From the NCBI RefSeq assembly GCF_918797505.1, contig NC_092802.1:7211480-7275479 (forward strand): a stretch of 64,000 nucleotides of DNA, written 5' to 3'. Under the pieces are notes generated by a model, which saw nothing but the letters and a program-made list of their open reading frames with translations, searched no databases and was not told where the DNA came from. The position numbers and the translations under genes were made by a program. Shown piece by piece: positions 46,510 to 58,059 of this stretch (position 1 is the stretch's first letter; every line of letters begins with the position of its first letter). Origin of the DNA: Bemisia tabaci. Lineage: Eukaryota > Arthropoda > Insecta > Hemiptera > Aleyrodidae.

Positions 46510-48290
46510 TGACCGGACTCAGAGCCAGTGAACCGTGAAACAGTCAAAAACGAGTGTTTATGACCCTGGAGCAAAAGTGCGTTTTTCGTCGGTAGCGCGG
46601 TCCAGCGGACTCGCGGAGCTTTTCCGACCGGAAAATCGGACTCAGCGCATCATTTCCAAGCGGACTAGCTTGGTTTCGGCTCGATCGGAGAAATTTCGAT
46701 TTTGACCCTAAAAATTTAGTCCATGTAACCCCTGTCCATTTTTCTCGATTTTGGACGGGGAAAAAAAATTCGAGATTATAGTCGAATCCCATGCAGTCGA
46801 AGGCGCTGAATCGATTGCGCATGGTCCCGAGACGCGGCGAGGCTTCCTGAGCCGAGAAACGGTCAAAAACGAGTGTTTTTGACCCTGCTGCAAAAGTACG
46901 TTTTTCGTCGGTAGCGCGGTCCAGCGGACTCGCGGAGCTTTTCCGACCGGAAAATCGGACTCAGCGCATCATTTCCAAGCGGACTAGCTTGGTTTCGGCT
47001 CGATCGGAGAAATTTCGATTTTGACCCTAAAAATTTAGTCCATGTAACCCCTGTCCATTTTTCTCGATTTTGGACGGGGAAAAAAAATTCGAGATTATAG
47101 TCGAAAGCGCTGAATCGATCGCGCATGGTCCCGAGACGCGGCGAGGCCTCCTGAGCCGAGAAACGGTCGAAAACTAGTCAAAAACGAGTGTTTCTGACCC
47201 TGGAGCAAAAGTACGTTTTTCGTCGGTAGCGCGGTCCAGCGGACTCGCGGAGCTTTTCCGACCGGACAATCGGACTCAGCGCATCATTTCCAAGCGGACT
47301 AGCTTGGTTTCGGCTCGATCGGAGAAATTTCGATTTTGACCCTAAAAATTTAGTCCATGTAACCCCTGTCCATTTTTCTCGATTTTGGACGGGGAAAAAA
47401 AATTCGAGATTATAGTCGAATCCCATGCAGTCAAAGGCGCTGAATCGATTGCGCATGGTCCCGAGACGCGGCGAGGCTTCCTGAGCCGAGAAACGGTCAA
47501 AAACGAGTGTTTTTGACCCTGCTGCAAAAGTGCGTTTTTCGTCGGTAGCGCGGTCCAGCGGACTCGCGGAGCTTTTCCGACCGGAAAATCGGACTCAGCG
47601 CATCATTTCCAAGCGGACTAGCTTGGTTTCGGCTCGATCGGAGAAATTTCGATTTTGACCCTAAAAATTTAGTCCATGTAACCCCTGTCCATTTTTCTCG
47701 ATTTTGGACGGGGAAAAAAAATTCGAGATTATAGTCGAATCCCATGCAGTCAAAGGCGCTGAATCGATTGCGCATGGTCCCGAGACGCGGCGAGGCTTCC
47801 TGAGCCGAGAAACGGTCAAAAACGAGTGTTTTTGACCCTGCTGCAAAAGTGCGTTTTTCGTCGGTAGCGCGGTCCAGCGGACTCGCGGAGCTTTTCCGAC
47901 CGGAAAATCGGACTCAGCGCATCATTTCCAAGCGGACTAGCTTGGTTTCGGCTCGATCGGAGAAATTTCGATTTTGACCCTAAAAATTTAGTCCATGTAA
48001 CCCCTGTCCATTTTTCTCGATTTTGGACGGGGAAAAAAAATTCGAGATTATAGTCGAATCCCATGTAGTCGAGGGCGCTGAATCGATTGCGCATGGTCCC
48101 GAGACGCGGCGAGGCTTCCTGAGCCGAGAAACGGTCGAAAACCAGTCAAAAACGAGTGTTTCTGACCCTGCTGCAAACGTGCGTTTTTCGTCGGTAGCGC
48201 GGTCCAGCGGACTCGCGGAGCTTTTCCGACCAAAAAATCGGACTCAGCGCATCATTTCCAAGCGGAGTAGCTTGGTTTCGGCTCGAAAAT
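46510..48290. repeat. Tandem satellite, about 319-bp unit, 5 full copies plus a part
   Basis: The word CGAGTGTTT marks successive units at 46551, 46870, 47185, 47504, 47823 and 48153, spacings 319, 315, 319, 319 and 330. Copies are nearly identical; the 315 and 330 spacings come from a 12-bp loss and short gains near AAACGGTCGAAAAC. Long minus-strand frames of 87-92 codons recur but shift by one each unit, because 319 is not a multiple of three, so coding is unlikely. The last copy breaks off near 48285. Confidence 0.9.
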
Positions 48291-48334
48291 GATATGCTGA
48301 GGGCGTTTTTTTGGTCTAAAACACGTCATGAGTT

Positions 48335-48479
48335 AATTGGACTGCATTGTGCAATTTGGAAGTAGAAATTGTAGCCCTGTTTAAAAACAACGAATGTGCC
48401 ATTAGTTTCACTATGCACATACTCGTTTTTTCAGATTAGCCAGAATTTATAGCTCCAAATTGCAAAATGCAGTCTAATT
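48335..48479. mobile_element. MITE family C (145 bp), copy 1
   Basis: Ends AATTGGACTGCATTGTGCAA and the matching complement ending TCTAATT; internal TATGCACATACTCG. Same family as 53224 and 55350. Confidence 0.75.
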
Positions 48480-48623
48480 GAATCAGCGGAAATTGGAATC
48501 AAAAACCGTCGAAAATACTCGTTTCTCGGCCGAGGAAGCTCCGGCGAATCTCGGGAGCAGGCGTATTTGACTTCACACCTACCTATCATACTATTTTTCC
48601 TCCTATTTTTTAACTCAACATTT

Positions 48624-48917
48624 CGCCTTCTGCTGCGCCTGCAGCAATTGTTGTTACGGATATGTTTTGCGTGCTGATTTCAGCCGATTACATACTCGAC
48701 TCTTTGAAGGCGTTTTATGTGCACAAGTGGCGCATTCTGTCGGAGAACAAACGAAGTAGGGATTTTTCTATTCATTCAATCTCTCTTCTGTGGTTCTCCA
48801 ACAGGGTGCTCTACTCTCGCACATCGAACGCCTTCAGAGAGTCAAGTATGTAATTAGCAGTTATCAGCACGCACAACATATTCGCAGCAACAATTGCTTC
48901 GGACGCATTTGAAGGCG
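48624..48917. mobile_element. MITE family D, copy 1
   Basis: About 294 bp. Inverted ends CGCCTTCTGCTGCGCC at the left and a complement ending GAAGGCG at the right, with GCAATTGTTGTTA inside. It carries a 63-codon plus-strand frame that is almost identical in the inverted copy at 50101. Confidence 0.75.
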
Positions 48918-49091
48918 TATTGAAAACCACCGTATCACTAAAGTTGAAAAACATTTCAATTCTTTAATTAATATTGTTACGAATAGAGAGTTGTATTTTA
49001 TGGTCTTAAACGGTGATTTTTAAAAAAATTTCAACATAAAGTAAAACATAATGTAAGTTTAAATGCAAAATTAAATATACGGCGCTACAAA

Positions 49092-49333
49092 TGGACGTAT
49101 TTCTGTCAAACGGAACTAAACGGCAATTTGAGTTTCTTTTAAGGAATTTAAAATGCCGGATAGCACGTTCTGTCCAACGGAACTAAGCGCCATGGAAAAG
49201 CATTGTGAGTATAGGACCATAGGACGGAATGAGCCTGACGCCCGGCTTCGCCGCCAATCCAATCCCCCCCCTCCCCCTCCCTCTACCTTCCTCCCCCGAT
49301 GGCGCTTAGTTCCGTTTGACAGAAATACGTCCA
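49092..49333. mobile_element. MITE family E, copy 1
   Basis: Inverted ends TGGACGTATTTCTGTCAAAC and complement; the interior carries CGGAACTAAGCGCC and a C-rich run near 49263. A shorter copy is at 62577. Confidence 0.7.
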
Positions 49334-50100
49334 AATGTTCAGTCTTGGCAGAATTTTACTCGGGACTCAATCAACTTTGAAGTCCACTTGTAAACGAAAA
49401 CCGGTAGCTACAAAATGTAGTATGCGTTACAGAGGAAAGTCTTTTTGGTTGTGTTTGGGGGGGGGGGGGGTTGATGGGATGCTTTCGTAGTTCGCTTGGA
49501 TATTAATTAAAAATTGAAAGTAATGCAAAAATGAATTACATAAGTAAGCTTCCTTAGAAAAGTTACCATGCAGTTCAGGTGATCATCCTTTCAATCTTAG
49601 TTACCTATTCTTAGGTTCTGATTTCCATAAACACGTTGAATACTTGCAGATTTAAGTGAAGTATTGTGAATTATTACCAGCAGTTCCTCTGAATCATTAC
49701 AAATCCACGTCATGATACGACAAGTAGAGGGGAGTTTTGAATTCATAGATGGAATCGACTTCTGAGCACTGGGAACGCTGCACGTACCACAGATTCGGCC
49801 CCTGCCCTGCAAGTCAATTTGGGTACATTTTTGTCGCATTTTTCTTTTGCTTCAAGAGCATCGTTGTGATGGCGCTTCTTCAATCTTCGCGGGAAGTTTA
49901 GGCTATACTTCCTGCCAAGGCTGCTTCGTAGCACCATATATTTTATTTTGCATTTAAACTTATTTTATGTTGAAAAGCTTTCCGAGAATCCCCCATAAAA
50001 AGGCCATAAAATACGACTATCTATTCCTAACAATATTAAATAAAGAGCTAAAATGTTTTGTTTTTTGTATTTGTAAATGTATTATACGGTTGTTTTCAAT
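49334..50100. other. Gene-free stretch with a segment repeated downstream
   Basis: No gene recognised. Positions about 49796-49860 (GGGTACATTTTTGTCGCATT) resemble 50640-50720, suggesting an old local duplication. A G run of 14 lies near 49457. Confidence 0.45.
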
Positions 50101-50395
50101 TCCCCTTCAGCTGCGTCCGCAGCAATTGTTGTTACGAATATGATGTGCGTGCTAATCTCTGCTCATTACATACTTGACTCTCTGAAGGCGTTTGATGTGC
50201 GAGAGTAGAGCACCCTGTTGGAGAACCACAGAAGTGAGATTGAATGAATAGAAAAATCCCTACTCCGTTTGTTCTCCGACAGAATGCGCCACTTGCGCAC
50301 ATGAAACGCCTTCAGAGAGTCGAGTATGTAATCAACTGAAATCAGCACGCACAACATATCCGTAACAACAATTGCTGCTGACGCAGCTGAAGGCG
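50101..50395. mobile_element. MITE family D, copy 2, opposite orientation
   Basis: Nearly the reverse complement of 48624-48917: CAGCAATTGTTGTTACG at the left and GCAGCTGAAGGCG at the right. The shared 63-codon frame lies on the minus strand here. Confidence 0.75.
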
Positions 50396-50808
50396 TTTTC
50401 AGTTTCAAAAAAGAGTATGATAGGTAGTCTGCATGTAAAGAGAGGGTGTGTATTCGATCGACACGAATCGAACGAAAAATAAATGAAAATGAAAATCGAA
50501 CTGATTAAAACCGATACAATGGACAAATAAATAATAAAGCGGATAAAAATGAGCGGGAAACTTGCATTTACAATGAAAATTTAAACTATCGATATTTCGA
50601 AATTAGGATCAGCCAAGATTTTGATTTTTCGCGATTTTGAGTCCACACGTGCCATGGAGTCACCCCCTGCAAACTCTTTTTGGGTACATTTTTCCGCATT
50701 TATTTTTTTCTTCAAGACCTCTGTGAGTAACCTATGTTTTGGTGCGATTTGTAATAAAATAAATAAAAAGTGTAAGACTTGCTCCATAGTTAAAACTTAA
50801 ATAGTTTC

Positions 50809-51181
50809 TTATTTCTGTTGAAATAATGATTTATGCTGGTGAATATTGTTGAAGTATTGCTCAATACACGCAGTCGATGAATTGAGGTATTTTTCGGGAA
50901 AAGGGCGTGGGAGATTTCTAATGCTGCTAAGATCGTGCAACGTAGTTCGTAAGTTGTAAGTTACATATCCGACAGTTCTGCTATGAATTTTTCCCTGAAT
51001 CTGCTCCGAGTATTTCCTCACTATTGTAAGGAAGTAAGTCGACCTTGAATGAATTTCATCCGCCGCAAATGCCATAAAAAATTCTGCCGTAATAGCGGAG
51101 AGAGCAGTAAGTGTCAAATTTTCGAAATCGAGTTTCCTTCGAAATTCGTCTAATCTCTTATGGATGAAATCACGGAAATAT
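50809..51181 (-). CDS. Possible terminal coding exon of unknown gene
   Basis: A minus-strand open frame whose coding part after a good acceptor (TATTGCTGTTTCAG, ending just above 51181) gives about 123 residues. It begins YFRDFIHKRLDEFRRKL, includes ITAEFFMAFAADEIH and ends HQHKSLFQQK before TAA at 50809-50811. An AATAAA lies downstream on minus near 50698. I recognise no family. It could be the last exon of an orphan gene, a domesticated mobile-element fragment, or chance. No partner exon was found upstream. Confidence 0.28.
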
Positions 51182-51661
51182 CTGAAACAGCAATAGGTAT
51201 TCATATTATTTTCATGAAAACGAGACATATGAGAAAGCCGTAAGTGCACAGAAATGACTTAGTCTCAGGCAAGACAGCAGTAAGTGGCAATATTCCTCCA
51301 GAGAGCCAAAGAAAACAGTGCTTTCAAGCAAAGTGCCGTCCTCTTCTGCCAATTTCTAACCTGAGAATGTGTTCCTTGTGGGTCCAAAAAGCAACCACGA
51401 AAGCATGCAGTAAATAGCACTTAAGGCTGTCTTGCTTTAAAGTACCCTTTTCATGTAATTGAAATAAAATCAGTCGATTTTTAATCATGCAAACGATTTC
51501 CAGGAGTCTTTCGGACGATTAGTGATAATTTGAGAAAGATCTGAGGCTTCTTTCGGTTAAATTTTCTGGTCAGATACTTCTGAGCCCGCTTTGTCAAAAC
51601 TTCATTTTTGCACTTACTGCTCTCTTCACTATCACGGCATAATTGCAAAATCTTAGCAGTA

Positions 51662-52211
51662 TGGACCACTAGACAAGGTACGAACTTAAGCATTCTGATA
51701 CATGTTTCTTAAACAGAATTTCACGTGAAACATGATTCGCGCAACGAAAATTACTGAGACCAACTCCTAACGGAGATATTAATATTTTTATTTCACATTG
51801 GTCACGAGGAATTTGAACTGCCCGCTCACAAGAAACTCAAAGCTCTACGTAAGTTAAATCGCGCACTACAACGGTTTCAGCAAGCTTATTGATCGAGCAA
51901 TGTTCATATCCCTCCATGTATTTTTCAAACTATAATTAAATTGCTATAGCTGAGCCAAAGCGTCAAGATTGAGGTTGTCAGATTTTTATATCGCAGGGAC
52001 TGTCATGATAACGTTTAGCGAGCGATGTGAATCACGCAGAGCATTGAGTTTCCATGAGCGGGAGGTTTCAATTCACGCACCAAGAATCATTAAATATCTT
52101 CGGAAGGAGTTGATTTCGGTAATTTTTGTTGTGCGCATCGTGTTTTACGTGAAATTTTGGTGCAGAAACATGTATCAGAATGCTGAAATTCGTACCTTGT
52201 CTAGTGGTCCA
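51662..52211. mobile_element. MITE family A, copy 2
   Basis: Same 550-bp structure as 13505-14054, with both ends intact (TGGACCACTAGACAAGG and CCTTGTCTAGTGGTCCA). The similarity to the kug intron copy runs through the whole element. Confidence 0.8.
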
Positions 52212-52499
52212 TTGCGAGCCTTCCACGCCCTATTACCGAAAATGTTCTCAACTATCAATGATGAACTTTCAACCGGAGAAAAACTAGCGAAAATCGCTCT
52301 AGATACTAAGGCGCAACACGACCGAGGAGCTCGGATTCCGTCAGTTTCATCGCGGAGAGTGGACCGTGAGAATTTTCTCCATTTTCTTCGGGCTTTTATT
52401 TTCTGTTTTCCCCCGTTTCGAAAACAAGCGACGCTCCGAGTTGTAGCTACATGCTTGAGCCGGCACTTTTCGCTCGCGGCTTCGACCGAATTCGGTGGA

Positions 52500-53020
52500 A
52501 AACTGATGATGCCCGCAGAAATCCTAGCTCCCCTCGCGAAAGAACCTAACTCCATTTCAATGTTGCCAAATTTCCCCTGGAAAATTACATTTTTATCGGG
52601 AGAATCTTAAGCATTTCTAACTGAAAATTTCCCGGATTTTTCATCTGACTTCGGGCAAAAATCAGACCAATTTTGGACGAAAATTGTACACGTACATTTT
52701 TATAAAATTTAGATTGTTCGGGTCAATTTTTCAACCTTCAGATGGAGTTACGTTCCTTCGACCGATGATGACCACAGAAATCGTAGTTTCCCTCGCGAAA
52801 GAACGTAACTCCATTTCAATGTTGCCAAATTTCCCCTGGCAAATTACACTTTTATTAGGAGAATCTTGAGGATTTCTAACCGGAAATTTCACGGATTTTT
52901 CTTCTGACCTCGTGCGAAAATCAGACAAATTTTGGACGGAAATTGCACGGGTGCATTCTTGTAAAAATTGAATTTTTTGGGTCAATTTTGCAACCTTGGG
53001 ATAGAGTTACGTTCTTTCTT
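52500..53020. repeat. Two-copy tandem repeat, about 260-bp unit
   Basis: CTCGCGAAAGAACCTAACTC and the following CCATTTCAATGTTGCCAAAT at about 52534 recur at about 52794 with small changes, along with GGAGAATCTT and CAGACCAATTTTGGACG words. A third, partial start (GAGTTACGTTCTTTC) appears near 53005. The open frames across it look incidental. Confidence 0.75.
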
Positions 53021-53223
53021 CAGGAAGACGACGGAATCAAGACGGAGACTGATTCTGCAGAAGAAAACGACCGGGTTATTGCCGTGGCAGACGTCTCCAA
53101 TATTTACACCTTTTGTTTTTATACTCGTCTCATTGATAAGGAACTTTCGATGAATGGAGGTGTCGACATTTTTCAAAACATACAGCTGGCGCGCTCGCGA
53201 GCGCGCTAGAACACGAGAGAAAA

Positions 53224-53367
53224 ATTGGACTACATTTTGCAATTTGGACCTATAAATTCTGGCTCATCTGAAAAAACACGTATGTGCATAGGGAAACTAG
53301 TGGCACATACGTTGTTTTTAAACCGTGCCGGAATGTATAGTTCCTAATTGCAAAATGTAATCCAATT
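53224..53367. mobile_element. MITE family C (144 bp), copy 2
   Basis: AATTGGACTACATTTTGCAA at the left, TAATCCAATT at the right, internal CGTATGTGCATAGGG. Matches 48335 and 55350. Confidence 0.8.
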
Positions 53368-55349
53368 CATCATCACTGCAAACTTTCTGTAGGTCGATCA
53401 GATTTTTCCTCTCACACTGCAAAAAATGATCGAAAAACTTTTTTTCGTGGAAAAATTCATCTGAAAGATAACATTTTTGGCACAGTTTCATTCATTAAAA
53501 AGCGTCTACCAAGAAATTGACCAAGTTTATTAGAAAGTAACCAACCCACATTAGGTTGAAACTGAGAAAAAGAGGTTTGAAGTTTTATTCCTTCATAAGA
53601 CTCATTGTCAATGTAGAAAATGAACTGTAACCCCTCTTTTCACCGACGAATTTTTTTCTTCAACTTTGAGTTTTTGGCAGGAGAAAATACACGACTTGTG
53701 GAACTCAAAAACATTTTTAACTCAAATTCTTCGGAAATTTTGGTTGGTTCCTTTCTGATGAACTCGCGGTCCAAATAAGAACTCCCGAGTCTATACTTGG
53801 GAAATTTTCTCATTCAGAACAGGTCATTCCAGAACAACTAAATTCGCCATTGATGTAAAAGTTGCTTTTTTTTTGGATAAAAAAAGAGGAAATCGTTCGA
53901 ATTTTTTGAACAAATTTCTCTATCTCAGGAAAATTTTCCTCTGGGTGAAATGGACGTAGTTTTGAGTCCAAAAAAAGGTCATACCGACGGCTAAAATGTG
54001 AAACTACGTACCTCCATCGCGGCGTTCCAAAATCTCTGCTCCTACTTCATTTTTTCAAAGAGAAACAAGCCAACTTTATAGCATAGAATTTTTGACGGAA
54101 TCAAATTTTGAAATGTTTGTAATACTTTTTCTTACCGATTTTTCTACGCGATTTTTTGACGGAATATTCCGAGCCAACTTCATCGCTTAAAATTTAAACA
54201 GAATATTCTGCTAACAGAGAAGAAAAATCTAGGAGGTTTTAAAAAAATTAAATCGACCGGTTTTACAAAGAGAAAATAAAATATGACAGGAAGTCTGCGA
54301 CGTCGCAAACAGACACACGTGGTTTCGCACTTCGGCCATCAATAAAAATTATCTAAATCTATTCTAAAGCAGTTAGAACTTCTAACTGATTCGAAGATGG
54401 GTTTAATAGGTATTTCAAACGCAACAAAAATCAGTTCACTTTACTAGTCTCAATTGTTAGATGTTCCAGTGTAGAACTGCATCGGACATTGGTGCAGTCA
54501 CGCGAACTAATTACGTGTGTTACTAATTAATGATGTAACAAAGCTCATACGCATCTGTATGAATTTTCTTAGTGGCATAATCTCTTTTCTGTAGTTTCTA
54601 TTTTCCGCATAGCATCCCACAAGCAAAGTATACCCTCCTATTTTAAGCTCTGATTACTTAATTTACTGTGCGCTCAGCTTCATTCTTGACACTCCATAAA
54701 ACCGACTTTTGTAAAACAGAATATTGACGGTGTATCACGTCGTTTGAGATAGCTTGGAGTCACGTCGTAAAGCAATTACGACAGGTCATTAACGAAGCGC
54801 TATCGGATAGGGATTCTTCAACTCTACAAGTGCAGCTAGTGACGTTATGCTGCGAAGCAAGATGTGCACTGTTATGGTGTTGACAGTGGACTTGAAATAA
54901 TTGTCATTTTCTCCACGTTATTATTTTAGCTTTAAAATAGCAACAAAAAAGAGTGATTAAAAATAGCGACCAAGAACCATTTTTCAACGGAAAAATTGCG
55001 CTGTTTTTACGACTTCTTGGGAAAAAAATCGCTAGGATCATCACCCTTTTAAAGATTATCCTCGATCTTGATGCAATTTTATCTCTATAAAACTGCGTTT
55101 GATAGAATCGGATTTTATTTCAATTTATCTCGAATTTTTGATCGATAATATTGCAGTAAATCGCCGTCGATAAAACTGCGTGTTATTGCAAATTTATTCG
55201 ATGAAATTGCAATTTATCACAATTTTTTATTCGATAATATGGCAATCAATCGACGTCGACAAAATTGCGATACATTTTCCGATCGGATCGCAACTTATCG
55301 GGATCTTTGCTACTTGGGTCATGGGGTATATTCCACTTTTTGTATGTAT
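53368..55349. other. Gene-free repeat-rich stretch
   Basis: No coding exon recognised. A piece near 54292-54325 (GACAGGAAGTCTGCGACGTC) resembles 34206-34235 of kug intron 36, so part of this is dispersed repeat. Around 55060-55290, related GATAAAATTGC / GCAATTTATC words recur. Confidence 0.45.
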
Positions 55350-55494
55350 AATTGGACTACATTTTGCAATTTGAAACTATAAATTCTGGCTCATCCGAGA
55401 AAACACTTATGTGCATAGGGAGACTAATGACACATACGTTCTTTTTAAACCAGGCCAGACTTTATTGTTCCAAATTGCAAAATGTAGTCCAATT
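55350..55494. mobile_element. MITE family C (145 bp), copy 3
   Basis: AATTGGACTACATTTTGCAA and a near-perfect complement ending TAGTCCAATT; internal TTATGTGCATAGGGAG. The ends are the best preserved of the three copies. Confidence 0.82.
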
Positions 55495-55797
55495 GAAGGA
55501 CGTGGGGGAAAAGGCGCATAAGTGCAGTTTTTGCTATTTCGAGAAATACACGTTTGAAGTTTCGAAATTACATGGAACTTTATGGCGGAAATAAGGTTCA
55601 AACTGGCTTTTTTATGCTTAAAAATTGGAACTTGGGAGCGAATTTTTCACAACATACGCATTAAGACTAGTTTTACTTGACATCATTGATATCTCAATTT
55701 TTTCAAAATCTGCACTTATGCGCCTTGTCCTCAAAGCTCCTCAATTGATGTCAATCGAATCTTAATGACAACGTAGCACTGCAGCAGTCTATAACAT

Positions 55798-56047
55798 TGC
55801 CGTGCTAAGGAAAAACGCCGTATAAACCATCAGGCGTTGCCAAATTTCCTTTGATAAAATACGAATTTCATGGTAAACGTATGAATATTTTCCTCCCAAT
55901 TTTTCAGAAAATTTTGTTCGCAATGTCACCTAAAGCCCCTGAAAATTTCAAGGAAAAATATGCATACCTTTCTTCAAATATAAAACTTCATCGAAGGAAA
56001 TTTGGCAACTCTCGAATGTTCATACGGCGTTCTTCCTTAGCACGGCA
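55798..56047. mobile_element. 250-bp MITE with TGCCGTGCTAAGG ends
   Basis: Left TGCCGTGCTAAGGAAAAACG and right complement ending CTTAGCACGGCA. GTTGCCAAATTTCC appears inverted inside. Noncoding. Confidence 0.75.
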
Positions 56048-56261
56048 GACCAGTTGAGAGACTCAAATGCACGAGTAGGAAGAAGGCGCACGGTCTCACA
56101 TAAGTGACGGCGCATACGCTTGTTTGCGGTGTGAGATTAGAATGAGGGAGAATGGAGGGATTGACCAGCCCCTGCACAACAAGCATAAGTGTGGTTGAAG
56201 AAGAGCCTGCTTTCCTGTCTTATTCAATGATTCTCAGACCTCGAAATTACGATCCGGACAA

Positions 56262-56520
56262 TCGGTACGATAAGTTATTGCTACGAAGAGAATTACTTTC
56301 TCTCCGGAGAAATTAGTTAGTGTTCCGGAGAAAAATATTTTCTCTTCGGAACGATAAGTTATTGCTTCGAGACGATGAGTTATTGCTGGGAAAAGAAAAT
56401 ATTTTTCTCCGGAACGCTAACTAATTTCTCTGGAGACAAAATAATTCTCTCCCAAGCATAAACTTCTCGTTCCGAAGAGAAGATATTTTTCTCCGGAACA
56501 CCAACTAATTCCTCCGGACT
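56262..56520. repeat. Complex inverted and direct repeats with CTCCGGA motifs
   Basis: Repeated words GATAAGTTATTGCT, TTCTCCGGA and CTAACTAATTTCTC occur on both strands, three to four times each. Likely a degenerate fold-back element. Confidence 0.55.
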
Positions 56521-57167
56521 CGAATCTCAAACTTGACGAAGTGAAGTGTGAAGACACTTTGAGAGAATCCGAATACTCGTAACTGAATAACCAGCAGTTT
56601 CATTTAATTGTACTGCGCCGTAGCCGTATGCATACTTTCACATCGAGCAACTATTTTAACCCCTCGGAGATCAAATTGCATAGCTTTGAAATTGAAGGAG
56701 TTTTGAATACACGCACCGATTTGTGGCGTTGCACGGTTACTGCGTGGTATTGCCTCCTAGAGATGTGCTTTTACGTGCCGACGAGTTTATAAAATAACCA
56801 GTGGCGGGGTATGAATGATTACATGGTGATTACACCGCACAACATGGGTTCTGTCCATCGAACTAAACCAATTTTTTTCGATTCCTAGGTGATATAAAAG
56901 TCCCATGCCCATGATAACTTCAGGAAAATTATCTGGTGCGTAGGGCGCTGCCATTTTGAATTTTTCAAAATTCAGGAAAATCACGATCAGTTTTTTGGAA
57001 ATATTTCCTCAACGGTTAATCCTACAAGAAAAACACGATTTTTTGCATTTTTTTTGGTGCAAATTTGCAATAAAATCGTGATTTTATAGGCAGCGGTTCA
57101 TCGCAATATCATCGAGCAAAAAATCGTGATATATTGAGATAAAATATCGACTTTATCGAACGACATT

Positions 57168-57426
57168 TGAATCAGTGAGAACGAAAACACACAAACTAGG
57201 TAAAATGAAAACAATCAAGACACACGGAAAATTGCACAGTAGGTGAAAAAGTTAGTTTCAGAAAAAGATTTTTGCTACCGAAAGACAAGTACTTTTGGAC
57301 ACTTTAAAGGTCCAAGTTGGAACAGACGCACTAACTTCAATGACCTTCGTGTAAATTAACTGTCTTAAATGGAAATTAAGCATTTTCGAGTAACCGAGTT
57401 GGTGTGTTTTCGTTCTCACTGATTCA
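57168..57426. mobile_element. MITE-like element, TGAATCAGTGAGAACG ends
   Basis: Left TGAATCAGTGAGAACGAAAA and right complement ending CTCACTGATTCA, about 30 bp each, spanning 259 bp. No coding potential. Confidence 0.7.
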
Positions 57427-57597
57427 TTTTACAGAGATAAAATTGCGACAAGACCGCGAATAATCACTCAGATATTGCTGATCCCGGCGATTTCATCGCC
57501 AAAAAATCGTAAAAAAGTCACAACTTAATTTCAGAGTATCGCAATTTTTCCGTTGAAAAACGCTATTTGGGATGGGGTGGTTTTACAAAACTATACG

Positions 57598-57741
57598 ATT
57601 TTCTTTTTTCTTCTTTTTTCTTTTTGCAAGCTTCAAATAGCCCCTATAGACTAATCCCACGCTCACCACCAGCCCAACGTGACCATTGTCTGAGGTCATC
57701 AAACTCAGGTCACCTGGCCGGAAATCGAACCCGGGGCCGGA
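57598..57741 (-). mobile_element. Truncated tRNA-type SINE candidate
   Basis: On the minus strand the sequence carries GGGTTCGATTTCCGG, a good RNA polymerase III B box, followed by about 90 bp and an A-rich tail (T/C-rich on plus at 57598-57627). The 5' part with the A box is missing because the element at 57742 begins just upstream. Confidence 0.4.
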
Positions 57742-57973
57742 ACACGGAAAAAATTAAATGCTGATTTATCAATTAAACTGTTTAAAAAAAGCCCGTCAGG
57801 TTTCAAATGCTTATTTTACAATACAAAAATGCTGAGAGAACATTTGAATTTGTTCGTTTTACAGTGGGCGTAGTTAAGTTAGCATTTCTCCAAATGTAAA
57901 ATCGGCATTTGAAACTTGTCGGACATGTTTTTAACAATATAAATGCTAAATCAACATTTACTTTTTTCCGTGT
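57742..57973. mobile_element. MITE with ACACGGAAAAAA ends
   Basis: Left ACACGGAAAAAATTAAATGC and right complement ending CTTTTTTCCGTGT, with internal AAATGCT words. Appears inserted into the SINE-like fragment. Confidence 0.65.
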
Positions 57974-58059
57974 ACAGGGCCAGAAAAAAAATTACTTTAA
58001 AAAAATTAAAAATAAAAATCAATTACGTTAAAAAAAACTCGTCAATCGTTACGTGACGC

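Noticed and set aside
46544..48094. Recurrent 87-92-codon minus-strand frames
   Set aside because: They are copies within the 319-bp satellite; the unit is not a multiple of three, so there is no continuous protein.
51969..52610. 213-codon plus-strand open frame
   Set aside because: It begins inside MITE family A and runs into the 260-bp tandem repeat; it joins unrelated repeats and has no domain.
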